Positions 10,628-24,117 are shown, counted from the stretch's first letter. The stretch: 64,000 nucleotides of DNA from Agapanthus africanus (GCA_030015575.1 CM057337.1:381013582-381077581); one strand, 5' to 3'. Notes: generated by a model not told the origin, from the letters alone. Numbers and translations are program-made.

Positions 10628-13600
10628 ATGGATGTATTGACCGAACCTGCTTTTTATGCTGAGCTGGGGGATGTTGGTTCCGCTCTTCCTTATAATTGTT
10701 ATAAGACTGAGCAGGAAATAGAGGAATACCAGGATTCCTAAGCCACCCAAACGAGGAATAAGCATTTTGATGCGTCTGCTTCGGGTGTGTTCGTTACCGA
10801 GAACTGTTTCTCAATACACTTTACGTCCTGGGTATTAGATATCAGATCAGGATCCCACCTATTTAATTTATTACAAGGGCTTAGAAGAGGTAGAGAACTG
10901 GGAAAATGTGAACATTCCATAAAAGTTTGGAATGGTGCAACTGCTGCAGTCAAAGCAGTTGGCGAATATGACCAAGTATTGCCAAACGGTAATATACTGA
11001 TCTTCAATGACTGTTACTACGTACCATCTGTGATGTGCAATTTAATATCAATCTCTTTATTAGATAAAGAAGGATATAATTGTACTAGAGAAAAATGTTA
11101 TGAACTTTTTCCTAAATCAAATGTTGACTGGGTTTGGTGCACTATGTAACGGATTATATGTTCTGAATCAGAATACAGTTCTTCATGTACAGAACATACA
11201 CAAGAGGAAAAGTTCAGAAATGAATGAATCGTTCTTGTGGCATTGTAGACTAGGTCATATCAATACGACACGGCTAGCTAAGTTACATAAGGATGGATAT
11301 TTAAATCTGTTAGAAATTTCATCTTATGAAACTTGCCAGTCAGGTCTCAAAGGAAAAAGGACTAAAACTCCGTTTTCTGGAAACGGAGAAAGAGCTACTG
11401 AACTTTTAGGACTGATACATAGTGATGTATGCGGTCCTATGTCTGCACATACCAGGAAAGGTTACTCATACTTAATTACATTCACCGACGATCTCTCAAG
11501 ATTCGGACATGTGTTCCAGTTGAAACACAAGTCTGAAGCTTATGAGAAATTCAAGGAATATAAATGCAAAGTTGAGAACCAAACGGGAAAAAGTGTTAAA
11601 ATCCTTCGATCTGATCGGGGAGGAGAATACTTGAGCACGGAGTTCCTGGACATTTAAAAGAGAATGGGATTCTCACCCAGCTTACTCCTCCGTATACACC
11701 ACAGCACAACGGTGTATCAGAGTGGAGGAATCACACCCTATTAGATATGGTGCGCTCTATGTTGAGTATTGCTGAGTTACCTATCTCCTTTTGGGGTTAT
11801 GCACTGGAGACAGCTGCAGACTTATTGAATATGGTTCCAACCAATTCCGTACCTACCAGTCCATATGAGATATGGAAAGGAAAGAAACCATGTCTTAATT
11901 ATGTTACTATATGGGGTTGTCCGACCTATGTTAAAAAGCAAAATCCGGATAAACTCGAGGCAAGATCTATTATGTGAAAGTTTGTTGGATATCCCAAACA
12001 TTCGCGAGGGTATATCTTCTACCAAACCGAGGAACAAAAGATGTTTGTTTCTCAGAATGCCACGTTTTCAAAAAAAGAATTTCTTACAAAAGAAATTAGT
12101 GGTCATGAGGTAGAACTGGAAGAAGTTCCAGCTACACAAACTACGACTGGTGATTTAGTAGATCCAGAGGATTTGATAGTTCCCAACGAAACACAGCCTC
12201 TCCGTCGATCTACTAGGGTTCCTCATCCGCCTGAGAGATACTACGGTTTTCTCATAGACGGTGGGAGCGAGGATTGCATCATGGAAGATGATGACCTTAC
12301 TAGCTTCGAGCAGGTCATCACGAGTGGTGACTTTGTGAAATGGCTGGATGCTATGCGATTTAAGATGGAATCCATGTACACCAATAAAGTATGTACTTTG
12401 GAAGATGCTCCTGAAGGGGTAAAACCCATTGGGAGCAAGTGGATCTTCAAGAAGAAATTTGGTGTAGATGGAAAAGTTGAGACTTTTAAAGATAGACTTG
12501 TAGCAAAGGGTTTTCGTCAGCGACCAGGTGTGGATTATGACGAAACCTTTTCTCTAGTAGCTATGTTTAAGTCCATCCGGATCCTACTTGCCATCGCTGC
12601 ATACCATGACTACAAAATCTGGCAGATGGATGTCAAGACCACTTTTCTAAATGGTGATTTAGAAGAGAGCGTGTACATGACTCAGCCAGAGGGCTTCGTA
12701 GATAGTGGAAGCAGAGAAAAGGTGTGCAAGCTGTATAAATCAATCTACGAGTTGAAGCAGGTATCGTGGAGTTGGAACAGCTGTTTTGATGTTGTAGTCA
12801 AAGAGTTTGACTTCATCAAAAACGTAGATAAACCTTGTATATACAAGAAGGTTGCAGAGAGTAAGATCGTCTTCTTCGTATTGCACATGGATGACATACT
12901 CTTGATTGGAAATGCTGTTCCTATGCTGCACTCAGTCAAGCTCTTCTTATCACACAGATTCTCCATGAAAGATCTGGGTGATGCCTCCTGCATTCTGAGG
13001 ATTAAGATCTATAGAGATAGATCTAAACGGATATTAGGATTGTCCCAATCCAGGTACATTCACACCATACTAAAGAGGTTTAGTATGGAAGATTCCAAGC
13101 GTGGTGGTTTACCCACAATCTCTGGAATCACTCTTTCCAAAGAGACGTCTCCCATGACAGATTTAGAGAGGGCTCGCATGCAAGAGATACCCTATGCTTC
13201 GGCAGTATGCTCAATCATATATGCGATGCTATGTACCCGACCAGATGTAGCTTATTCACTATGTGTAATGAGTAGGTATCAATCGGATCCTGGGGAGAAT
13301 CACTGGATAGCTGTGAAGAACGTTCTTAAGTAATTGAGAAGGCTAAAGAAATGTTCCTGGTGTTTGGTAACGGTGAACTCCAGGTGGAGTCCTTTACCGA
13401 TTCGAGCTTCCATAGTGATAGGGACGACAGTAAGTCAGTCTCGGGCTTTTTCTTCACCCTCAATGGAGGGGAGGTATATTGGAAGAGTTCCAAGCAAGAT
13501 ACCGTAGCAGGCTCGACGATGGAGACTGAATACATTGCTGCCAACGATGCCGCTAAGTAGGCTGTCTGGAAAAAGAAGTTCATAACTGAACTTGGTGTGG

Positions 13601-13869
13601 TTCCATCCATCGAGTATCCAATACATCTATATTGTGATAACAATAGAGCAGTGGCTTTGGCAAAGGAACCCAGGTCCCATAAGATGTCCAGACACATTCT
13701 TAGACGGTATCACCTGATCCGGAAGATAGTTAATCGCCGAGAGATCGAGATCAGGGGAGTTGACACAAAGAATAACATAGCGGATCCACTCACGAAGGCC
13801 ATACCCTATATACAGTTTGAGAGACTCTTCGGGATGTTGGGTATAAGATACTACAATAGCTGGCCTTAG
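10628..13869 (+). pseudogene. pol: Copia pol pseudogene (protease-integrase-RT-RNase H), element 1
   Basis: Decayed polyprotein in the order of a Tork/Angela-type copia pol. In the protease, the usual DTGSGSH reads D-I-R-S-G-S-H at about 10838, destroying the active-site triad. The integrase zinc region keeps LWHCRLGHIN near 11236 but has lost the last cysteine (TCQSG, codon 11343-11345). The integrase core keeps IHSDVCGP and RSDRGGEY; a frameshift follows near 11655. There is a stop at 11975-11977. The RT frame 12041-13333 keeps QMDVKTTFLNG, but the YVDD box is HMDD at about 12884-12895. Stops at 13331-13333 and 13558-13560 break RNase H, which keeps LYCDN and ends in NSWP. It encodes no working enzyme. 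Confidence 0.93.
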
Positions 13870-13872
13870 TGC

Positions 13873-13883
13873 ATGTGGGAGAT
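13873..13883 (+). promoter_or_regulatory. Polypurine tract, element 1
   Basis: ATGTGGGAGAT lies immediately before the 3' LTR, four bases after the pol stop. It would prime plus-strand DNA synthesis. The other copies have CAAGTGGGAGAT here. Confidence 0.85.
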
Positions 13884-15172
13884 TGTTAGTTATATGTATG
13901 CCCTAGAGGCCATTATTGTACATGGTTGTATATTATAGTGGATTCTTGGACATATATAGAAAGGAATTTCTTGCTCGACAAGATAGTATGCTATTTTTTT
14001 GCACTTTATCTTAACATGTACGCTTTTGTATCTTTATACTGTCTCTATGTTACATGTTCATAAAGCCCTTAGGATGTGGACTTGACTACCAGGACTATGA
14101 TGTAGATCATACTAGTGGGGCCAGGGTAGTCAACAAGTGCATCCTTTATCTGTTCCTAGTCGAGCGAGTATCGAGACGGGGCACTGATATTCTAGTGTAA
14201 ACTTGTGTGTACGATTCTTGACCCTGTATAGGGTGATGGTTGATCCCACAACCATTAGTGTTTGACTTCATAGAATGTGCACAGGTGCACATTGGAGAAT
14301 GGGTACACCGAACAGGACTCACCGAGAACTCCTAGATGGTATTCTACCTAACGTCAGATAGTAGTTCTCTGGTGACACAGGTACTGGTTAGTCTATAAAC
14401 CCAAGATCGTCATAGAGTCTTGTGTGATTCCCACTGTGCTTTGATTTCCATCATACCATGTTCAAGAGAACGTGCAAACCGGTGGCTTTTGGGTAAAGTC
14501 CCGAATCACATGGAGGCAATGAGCGATAGGAGGGGTTTCGTCTCTCCCGGTATTGGTGGTTGATGTTGCGCTGTGCTCGATTGGCCATAACACGAAATCC
14601 CTGGCCAGGGTTGTTGTGATTTACTGGTAAGTGTTATCAGTAGTTTCTCAAACAGTTATGGAGCTCACATCGGCATGACTTATCAAGTTATTGGGGTCTG
14701 ACGTTTATCACCCCTAGACTCGATATGCGACATATCAGACGAAGAGACCGGACTGTACGGTAGAATTACTTGTTCGATTCACAGGAGTATGAGCAGACTT
14801 GCTTGTCTATCTTCTGATCGCTCAATACCCGGGTGGCCATTACGTTTAGCAGACCGCTTGCGGCTTGTGTGTGACTGAGATGATCACCACCTATTGCCGG
14901 CGTATTGACGAGTCTTTAGAGTCCTACAGAGAGGTTTCCTAGCTCAAGAGAAATGAAGTAGGGCACATATGTGATATGTGTGGTACCGAGAGAGATACGT
15001 GTATATGTTACAGTATTCTGTTTTCGCAATATAGGTTATATGTGATATATCCGGATTATTGGATCAAGTGTTGATTCGATGATTTGATATTAATCGTATA
15101 TATGTGATAAAGCCGGATTTCTAAATCAAATGTTGATTTAATAATTTAATATATATATATATATATTTGATA

Positions 15173-15217
<45 letters not shown>

Positions 15218-16088
15218 ATATAAATGCTCACTTAAGAATTTTCTTTTCTACATTTACATTTAGCACATATGTATATATATGATATATATATATATATATA
15301 TATATTTAAATGTATTTTGATTTATATATCATTCTTGATGATACATGGAATTTGGGTGTATGAGACTCACACCTTAGTTAAGATAATGTAGGGCTTTTAT
15401 TATTAAGCGAAAACCAAAAATGATGTGGAAATTAGCATGGTTGTGAAGCTTGGAGAAGCTTGTAGAAATCTTGACTAAATTTCATTGACATTTGTTTTAC
15501 TCTAGATATTATTTAACCTAACCATTATCTTTACCTTATTTAAGTCTCTACAAAAGTTTATATTAGATTTTTTTCTCACCCATGGTTCTTATGAGCTTCA
15601 TCTTATTCATCACAATTTTCTTTACTTGATTTTCTTAAGGTGAGAAAGAATGAGAGGAAAAATATTCTAAAGTGAGCTAAATTCCTACTTCATCAATCTA
15701 TACCCTATTAGCCATTTTGTATAGGTTGTTTGCTCCACTTATTCTTACATCAGTGAAGAGGTGGCTTGAGTTGAGTCTCCTCAAAGTAGATCATCTTCGG
15801 ATTCGACTATCATTAAGTAAGCTCGTTCATTTCGACTAGTGGAACCTATGGAGAGTCTGAAACACCACTGCTTAGAGTGAAGGGACTTCTACATGGAGTA
15901 TTTGAAGTGATGGACCGGTCTACAAAGGTTGTATTCCATAATCACTTAGTTTTATTCTTGCTTACTTGATGTAATATCCTAATTCTCTTGTTCGATTCTA
16001 AGTTTGAGTTCATTAGCACACTATATTTTTAAACTTGTATACATGATACACCTAGAAACCCTAGTAGATGTTCTAAGAAATTCCAACA
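13884..16088 (+). repeat. 3' LTR of element 1
   Basis: It starts TGTTAGTTATATG after the polypurine tract and ends TTCCAACA at 16088, followed by the TACCC duplication. It is full-length relative to 5535-7763 and contains long (TA)n tracts at 15148-15212 and 15270-15305. Confidence 0.93.
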
Positions 16089-16215
16089 TACCCCCTCGGC
16101 CAAGTCTAAGTTCCGTAAGGTCAAGCCTAGGTTCCGAATATATATACGCCCCAGACTCCGCATAGTCTAACCTAGACTCGAACTAAGGTTAAACCTAACG
16201 CTTTGATACCAACTT
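16089..16215 (-). promoter_or_regulatory. TACCC duplication, leader and primer site of the gypsy element
   Basis: 16089-16093 is the right target duplication of element 1. The rest is leader of the minus-strand gypsy element. Next to its LTR, 16200-16212 reads on the minus strand TTGGTATCAAAGC, a near match to the Met-tRNA primer site TGGTATCAGAGC, with three bases before the LTR terminus. This marks 16216-19906 as a 5' LTR. Confidence 0.7.
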
Positions 16216-18306
16216 TGTCACGACCCGGAAAAGGTATACGACTGGTACTAGAATCATGTGAAGCCTATAGGACTCCACCTAATTCAAGTAAGCCAAAAGC
16301 CTAGAAATCTAAACCTTTTAGGGAAAATATTGGAGGTGAAGTTTTGAAATAATGTTTTACTAAAATCTGGTTCTTTCCGTGAAACATAAGTAATATAATA
16401 AGAAACACAATGTTTTGTATCTATCTTGAAAACATGTTTGTCATTTGAAATTTCGGCAGCACTTCCTTTGTAATATTTTACCCAAAACAATACGAACAAT
16501 AATAAATATAGGCATCCCCAGGCGGGAGCTAGCTCGTCGCCAATTGGCGGAAACAACTACGCAATAATGTAAATATACAATGCCGAAGGCGAGGATCAAA
16601 ACACAAAAGTAAAGCAAAGAAAACATAACATCATCAAGAAACCAAATGCAATAATAAATACATAAGCATGACTCTAAGGCCGAAAGAATAAATAACAGCG
16701 TGTTCTAAGTCTACAAATATACATAGTCTGGTTGATAGAACTCTTAACTAGATACAACTGAATAATATACAAGTACAATGGTGGTCACGATGCAAGTGTG
16801 TTCCACCAAACAAAGCAATCACCCTAAAGAAGGCAGTGTGCCAGCAAGACGCAATGGAACCTGTGCGGTCAAACCTGCAAGAAAACTGTGGCACAATGGG
16901 GTGAGTTTCAAACTCGTGAGTAGAAAACATCACCGAGTAGAAGAAATCATCGAGTAGAAACCGAATTATGACTATCTCCTAGGTCATACAGTACGATACA
17001 ATAATAACAGTAACACGATAACATCGAATAGCAGTAAAGGTAAAAATATAAGCTTGTGTAAAGCCAAGTATTCGTGTCCGTGTCACAAAGTAACTATAGG
17101 CCATGTGTATCACATATAAATGCATCATCCAACGTGTGTCCAGCAACGACACACAAAATCATGATAGAACCAGAGTGCCAAGCATCGACACTCGAAAACA
17201 TCATAAAAACCATGTCCATCAGCGACACATAATCCTCATATCTCGGGCTCTGTCAGTCTGGATCGGCCCATATCATCTGAATCTCGGGCTCTGTTAGTCC
17301 GGATGGGACCATATCATCTGATTTCATGACTACAATGAGTATCCTCCGGATATCCGCCGCGTCAACTATCACTGGTCGGTAGTGCTCCCCTGTCGGGCTC
17401 AACTTCTCAATCTGTATACGATCCTTTTTGCCCCGGGGTACAGCACCGGGTCCATCATGTACCCGAAGACGGTGTAGCCGTCGCTCCTCGTGGCGAGTAA
17501 TCATATATTATATATGCTCTGGAACCAAGAAATCTCATAGGGGACGTCACACAACATATAAAGGTAAACCGCATTTTTGTTTTGAAAGGAGCTTAAGTTT
17601 TCAATTTCACATACGGTTTCCCAAATCCAAAAATCTCATAAAAATCGGAATCTCATAATCATGAACTATTAAGGAGATAATGAATACTGGCAAAAAGCCC
17701 AACTGCAGTACCTAACCATAATGTAGGCATTCAAATGCATATGACCTCTAAGTAAGAGATGCAATGTCTAAACTAGCATGTGAGATCAAGAATACTAACA
17801 ATATAATTAAACTACCGCTATCAGGTTATACGAATGAGTTAACGTTTTCTAATGTGTATGTGACATGGCAATTACCGATGTTGATTTGTGTGAGCTGGCA
17901 AGAAAGTGTACGTGTAACATACGCATCATCGGTAATGGTGAAGGTGTCCTAGCAGACGAGATCATAATAGAAAGTAAACAGTAAAAGCAACAGTAAGGTA
18001 TATAAATCTATATACGAGCCATACCGTTTATCTTGTTTAAATAGCACGAATGGTTGATTTTAGAAAAGTAGGGACTACGGTGTTTTGAGAAAAGAGATGT
18101 CTTTTGATGATCCATAGCGTCCCTGGGTTTATCCTTTGAAAATGCTTACGATTCATAGTTTTGAAATTAGGTATGACTCTAGCCTAAGCTAACATCTATC
18201 TAAGCAACTAAAGACTAAACTAAGAAATGAGTCGAAAGTAAATAGGAATCGAAAGCGTATCCGAGTTGATATAACTAGTAGTCGGCGATCCAGCCTCATA
18301 GCATCA

Positions 18307-18476
18307 CGTACGGTAATATCCATCGTACGACATCCTCGAGTCAAGAGTGCAGATCAATCATCATATATATCTCGTACGGTATAGTCCGTCGTACGACATC
18401 CTCAAAATCGAAAGTACAGGTCAAATATCATATATAAATCATATAGTTCGTACGGTATCAATCGTTGTATAATATC
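18307..18476 (-). repeat. Tandem palindromic repeats in LTR-b
   Basis: Three units spaced about 66-76 bases apart, each with two CGTACG (or decayed) hexamers about 20 bases apart. LTR-c carries matching units at 21936-21958 and 22005-22029; LTR-a has decayed forms near 255-300. Confidence 0.65.
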
Positions 18477-18913
18477 ATAACCAGGGTACGGATCTAAGGT
18501 CTCATACAATCTATTATATTATCAGATCACATGTTATCGCATATTATGTATATTTCGCCCAGCGATCCTTTTATATATATATCGCAACATAAACGATGTC
18601 TCATCTCAAATAATATATCAATATCTCTTGACATCTAGTTCAATCGTATCGACTCAAAACCATATCACATACCATATCCTCATGTTACACGTATATGTAT
18701 ACTATATATATAAATATATTAACATATTCATATATATATATATATATACACACATATCAAACCAAGTGTGTGCTTGTGTGTGTGTGCGACGATGTAAAAC
18801 TAACGGCTTACAACTAAGAAAAATAGACTGAGGATAAACCTTCCTACAAGTACGCTTAGTTTAATAGTACGGTCTCCTAGAACCCTATTGCTATGTATCC
18901 ATAACTCGCATTA

Positions 18914-18915
18914 AC

Positions 18916-18946
<31 letters not shown>

Positions 18947-18947
18947 G
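18914..18947. repeat. (TA)n/(TG)n microsatellite
   Basis: TA repeats followed by TG repeats within LTR-b. Simple sequence. Confidence 0.85.
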
Positions 18948-19906
18948 TATATGAAGATATCCTATTCTACGTTTGCGGGGGTGCTATACACCATCCACCC
19001 GACTTCCCTCGTAGATATACATCTACTCACATTCGATCCTCGCTTGCTGAAGTCGACGACGCTTTGCTTTCCCTTGTCATCTCGAAGTCTATGCGAAGGT
19101 ACCTACAGTTTACAACACGTAGTATCGTAAACAGAATCAAACACGAAAACCAAAGCGGCACACGAATCGCACATAGGTTAGAACCTATGGTCTACGCATG
19201 CAAGAATAACTAAATAACTCTTGACATCGATGTACGAATGTCAACCGACCGAGCTAAAACACAAATACCAATACAAAAGTCATTAAAAGTCACTAACCGA
19301 ATTCAGAAACTTTGAAAAACACATCCAGATTTTGCCCCAGGTGAAATTAGCCAATTTTGCACATAGGATAGGTCTATTTACCAGATAAAGGAGCCATGGA
19401 CCAAGCACAAACCCCATCCAACATTCCCAGGCCGCAAATTGTGGACATCTTGGTTAAATCTGCTGCCAAGTCATCATGTTAGGGTCTCGGGTCTCTAGGG
19501 TGGCTTCTAGGTCACCTGCACGACTCACTATAATTGCTATATATTTTTTAGGTCCTCCGGGTCATAGCAGATTCCTAAATATCATCGCAAATTCCACAAA
19601 ATCCGATATCAGCAAATTTCAACATTCAAGTCTTAGGGTATCTATACTTAGTTTGGTCCAGGATTGACACTAGAAGGGTTGTAGTCATGTCTAAACCACA
19701 ATTACACCCTTACAACTCCAAATCTTCCCTAACCTCATCTTGGAAAATTCTAACATCACTAAACCTCATTCGTTTTGCTCAAAACTACACTAGGATGTTT
19801 GGAAAACAAGATACTTGAACAAAAGTGTATGAATATATCTCATTTGAAACTGAAGAAAATTCTTGGGTTGCCCAAAGTACTCAAAATCTTGACTTGATTA
19901 GTCCAT

Positions 19907-22229
19907 TGTAACATTTCAGAAAATATAAAATATTATTTTTGGAATTTATTATTAAAATAATATATTTCACGAAAACTACCCGATTTGCGAATTTGGGGTT
20001 TTCGTAAAATGGTTTAAATATATACCAATAATTATGAAATAATTGGAGATTAAAATGATTTATTCATTTAAAAATATATTTGTTGGATTTGGCATTTTTG
20101 TAATTAGTTATATGCAGTTTAAATAAAAATTGATTAGTGCACTACTAATCGTAATTAGGCCAAATCTGTGTTTCTACATTTTTCCATGGTTAGTACATGT
20201 TCCTTTCAGTACACCATGACATGTTGCATTTGGTTTCATGTTATTTCATTTGTGTTGTTTTATTGGTTTTATGTGTATTATTGTGAGAAAAGAAAAGATA
20301 AGAAAGAATAATTGAGGAGAGAGAGGGGGGCCCATGATGGCATGGCGTGCCACATAAGAAAGTGAGGGTGAGAAAGAGAGAGAGACTTTGACCCCATTAT
20401 TTTCCCTTCATCATTTTCATCTCTTTCTCCACCCCATCTACCCTTATGTTTCATCTCCAACCCTTCACCAAAACCCTATACTCCCTTCATTAAAAAGATG
20501 CACAACTTCATTATCAATAATTTGGACCTTTCAAAATTGGATTTTGAAGACTTTTAGCAACTCAAGAAAATTCTTGAGTTGCCAAATGAGTTATAATTCT
20601 AGGCTTTAGTTAAGTTATTGTGTTTAGTTATCCTATTGTTTGTTTAGAGTTAAATCGATGTTGATTAGTGATGTTTGGAAATTCCTAGAGAAGGTTTGGG
20701 TGATTGTGTGGACTTGTGTTATGTGGTGAGTGTTGTACAACCTTAGTGATGATTTTTCCTGACCTAGGCAATAGAATCGAAACCAAAATACGAACTTAGA
20801 AACTTTCCATCTCGGTTTTGTGTATTTTTGGAGGTCTACAAGGAATCTGGAGCAACTCGGGACCTTTATGAAAAATAAAAAATATACATTAACTTAGTTA
20901 GACCAATAGGAGAGCACCACGAGAAGACAAGGCCCAAACTCCAATGCAAGGGCAGCGGGGGCGGTTACTGTAGATAGTTGGCCGGCCAAAATTTATGGAA
21001 TTGTGCTGGGGTTTTTCCTATAGCTCACATACCTTATAACATAGCAACTGTATTTTTCTTTTTGTCCCAGATTACCTCAGCCAAAATTTGGGAGAATATT
21101 GGGATGGTTTTGGGTTATGTTTTCCGTATTTTGGAATTCTTCGTTTTTATATTAGTTATGAGATTTGGTCGTTTGATATTTATACGTCAACGACGAGAGT
21201 TGTCTGGTTGTTTTTGCATGCGTAGGCTATAGGTTCTAACCTATGAGCGCACCGTGTGCCGTATCCGTTTTCCGGGTTTGGTTTTCATAACGTGGCGATA
21301 TGTGTTGATTTGTAGGTACTTTCGCATGGATTCCTAGAATATGAAGCACATCGACTACGGCTGAACAAGGAGTTCCGCAGGTGAGTAGATTTATATCTAT
21401 AGGAGAAGTCGGTGGATGGCGTATAACACCCCCGCAAATTATAAAAGGAAACCAATATATATAGAATATGGTTGGGAAACCATGTGAGAAACTTATGGAT
21501 GTGGTTAAAAGAGTTAGTAGGCGATGAGAAAGATAATACGAGTGGATATGATTGATATAAGGATATAAACGTGAATGTGAATCACGATATGAATACATAT
21601 GTAGTTGCAAGAGAATCAGTATGAGATTTAGAATAGCATGATATAAGATCGATAAATACGACATGAGCTTAATAAGATAGAATGTATATGTAAGATGACT
21701 TGATGTGAGATATTGGTGTGATGAGAAGAGTATACTATGAGATATGAAATAAGATGTATAAGGATATGACATGAGATCAATGAATATGATAAGATTGAGA
21801 TGGATGTGTTATGAGATCGGTATGACGAGACAATTATATATAATTATGATAATAATGAGTGATATGCCGTACGAGACTTAGATCCGTACCCGCATTGTTA
21901 TATAGGTTGATAGAATCCTTAATTATTTTAATGCCGTCGTACGATGGATTACCGTACGTGATGTGTTTTACAGGATGATTGATCCATACCTTTGACTAGA
22001 GAATGCCGTACGATGGATTATACCGTACGTGATGTTATGAGGCTGGATTGTCGATTGATAGATTCATCGACTCGAATATGTTATAAATATGTATACCTTA
22101 AAGCATTGAACTTACGATTTAATTGCTGCTACATTCGTGATATTCTCATCTCATTATATATATACCTGTGTTAGTATACCTACACCATTATCGATGATGC
22201 GTATGCTATACTTACATAGTTTTGCCGGC
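19907..22229 (+). mobile_element. LTR-c: 5' part of a Del/Tekay-like gypsy LTR inserted in LTR-b
   Basis: It starts TGTAACATTTCAGAAAAT at 19907, a start common in Tekay-type LTRs. Its first 615 or so bases have no counterpart in LTR-b, and from about 20522 it is the inverted match of LTR-b. It is cut at 22229 by element 6, at a point matching about position 886 of LTR-a, so about 1.6 kb of it should lie on the far side of element 6, outside the window. The five bases before it (TCCAT, 19902-19906) are the expected target duplication. Whether it is a 5', 3' or solo LTR cannot be decided. Confidence 0.7.
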
Positions 22230-24117
22230 TGATTGATATCATTCTTTATGTGTCGTGTTTCGAAAATGTGTAAAGATCACAATCAAAGATATTTGTAAAC
22301 CGCAATCAATAATGGTGTCGATTGTAGCACGTTAGTGAATATGGATCGTCCTCAGGGAAAATGTGATACGTTCGAATTTGAATTAGATGAATTGAAAATT
22401 AAAGAAAAGAGAAAAAAGACAATTCAATTTAAGATTTTAAAAGTGAATTTCAAGAATTTTATAGAACTAAATCTAATATCAAGAAAACATTAAAATCAAG
22501 AATCAAGAATTGATGATATCCAATCGAATTAGGTTTCAAGAATTAAAGTGAGGCTCGTAGGAATCGATCGAATCTATAGACGTGATGAAAATTATTGATT
22601 ACGTTTTCTTGTCCATTAATCATTTGATACTGGATCGATGACGATCAATCGAGGTTTAAGGATCTCTTGAAGGAACTAGGGTTTCTTCATCTCATCCTTT
22701 GTCCTTTCGATGAATCTCATTCAAAAGCTAGCCTCTAGTAGATTGAATTACCGATCGTTGAACTCTAGTTACGAGGGAAAACATTCAAGAAAGCATCTCG
22801 CTTGAAACTAGATTGTCGATGATTCAATTTACAAGAGTTTACAAAACTTATAGGAATTAAGAATCGTTTCAAGATTTATAACATCATCATCTATTGATTC
22901 TCTCGACTCCTCTACGAGCGGAGTTTTTACTCGAGCATCATATTAAAGAACACAATCAAGAATCGAGATCTAATCATAATGCTCAAATATAGAAGTAAGC
23001 AAGATAAAGAAATTTCACCTTTTATTTATCAACAATTTTGTTACAATTCTCTCAAGAACTGCAAGAGGAAAGAACTCGATCATCGATTTAGCTCCGCATC
23101 GTCTCCGTGAGTCGCGGATCGTCTTGAGGATCACTTGCTCGGTTGAAGATCGGCGTTGCTTCTAAAAAGTTGAAGGCTTCTTGCTTGAATTATACTCGAA
23201 GATCTTGAATTTTAGGTTTGGTGATTGGATTACAGTTAGGGTTTGAATGCACAAGTTGTGTCACTCAACTTGTGGGATTTTGGCTCAATTTTCAACAATC
23301 CTCTAAATATTCAATAACCTTAGAATAGAAGCTTTTACGGTCCCTTTTATAGCCTTAGGATTGGGATTAGCTTCCTTTAGAAGGTAGGTTTAGATTAGCT
23401 TCCCTTGTAAGCTTTGTAGTTAGGTAGAAGGTTCTAGAGTTAGTTAGTTAGGGATAGCTTCCTTCATAAGCTTGGTGGATAGAGAGAAGCTTCTAGGCTT
23501 AGCTAGTTAAGTAGCTTGCTTTGAAAGCTTGGAAGTTTTTATCTTGAACAAAAATGCTTTGCTGTTCGGACAGAACCTTCTAGAGATCTCTGGAAATTGC
23601 ATTGGCTTGAAGAGGTGTGGGCCTTATATGGAGAATTCTAAAGTGAGGCGACGCTGATGACATGGCAAGGTGGCATTGGATCCTCCGCGGGAAGGGCGCT
23701 CTGGCCGCGGATTCGTGGCCCTATGAAGGCTTCGCTACATGATTTTTCCAGGTCTGTTTGGTGCTGACTTTGGGATTACTTTCTGATATCTGGAATATTA
23801 TAATTCTCTCTAGTTCACTGCCGGATCTCAAGTCTTGGACTTGGCGTATTTTTCTCATCACTTTTATGAGTGTCGGCTCTTTTCCTGGAATTTCCTGGAC
23901 AGATTCTCGAGACAAGTGTTGCGCTATACAAAGATTATGTGTGCAATGATAAACACTCAATTTCCCTCAAAATTGCCGGTTTTTATATATAAAACAAGTT
24001 ATTTGGTATTTCACGGATGTTTTGCTAATATGTGCTATATTCATTCCGAACACCTTTAGATGAGTGCAAAAGGTAGGGAAATTGATGTGTTAAAAATGCA
24101 ATATTTTCGACTGATCA
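22230..24117 (-). repeat. 3' LTR of element 6
   Basis: 1,888 bp, starting (minus strand) TGATCAG at 24117 and ending at 22230. It aligns with 29563-30782 over the part of the other LTR that is present; differences are densest in the first 150 or so bases after 22230. It contains a GC-rich block with CCGCGG near 23677-23710. Confidence 0.85.

Larger units (their letters stand above)
5535..16088 (+). mobile_element. Element 1: complete but decayed Ty1/copia (Angela-like)
   Basis: A 10.55-kb element with two LTRs of about 2.2 kb, a Met-tRNA primer site, a leader of about 2.8 kb, a pol pseudogene, a polypurine tract and a perfect 5-bp target duplication. It is the only copia copy here on the plus strand. 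Its LTRs end in CTAAGAAATTCCAACA rather than the AGGAACCCTACA of the others, so it is a separate subfamily. The two LTRs differ at roughly 8% of positions over their first 400 or so bases (counted by eye), so it is an old insertion. It lies in the leader of the minus-strand gypsy element. Confidence 0.93.
16216..19906 (-). mobile_element. LTR-b: 5' LTR of a Del/Tekay-like gypsy element, interrupted
   Basis: On the minus strand this LTR ends ...GGGTCGTGACA at 16216, beside its primer site. It matches LTR-a reversed over 16216 to about 18000, and LTR-c reversed over about 17880-19906. Compared with LTR-c it lacks its first 615 or so bases, because LTR-c begins inside it at 19907. It contains two good copies and one decayed copy of a unit with paired CGTACG palindromes (18307-18337, 18373-18403, 18449-18476), the stem-loop at 17871-17936, and TA/TG microsatellites (18722-18750, 18914-18947). 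ORFs inside are short and frames are not shared with the other copies. Confidence 0.75.

Noticed and set aside
19216..21200. Possible host gene between the two inverted gypsy repeats
   Set aside because: The left part continues LTR-b and the right part is the start of LTR-c; no ORF with recognisable protein features remains.
21236..21772. 178-codon minus-strand ORF
   Set aside because: It lies wholly inside LTR-c, antisense to the LTR. The matching part of LTR-b has no corresponding long frame, and the composition is simple (Ser/Tyr/Leu-rich), so it is a chance ORF.
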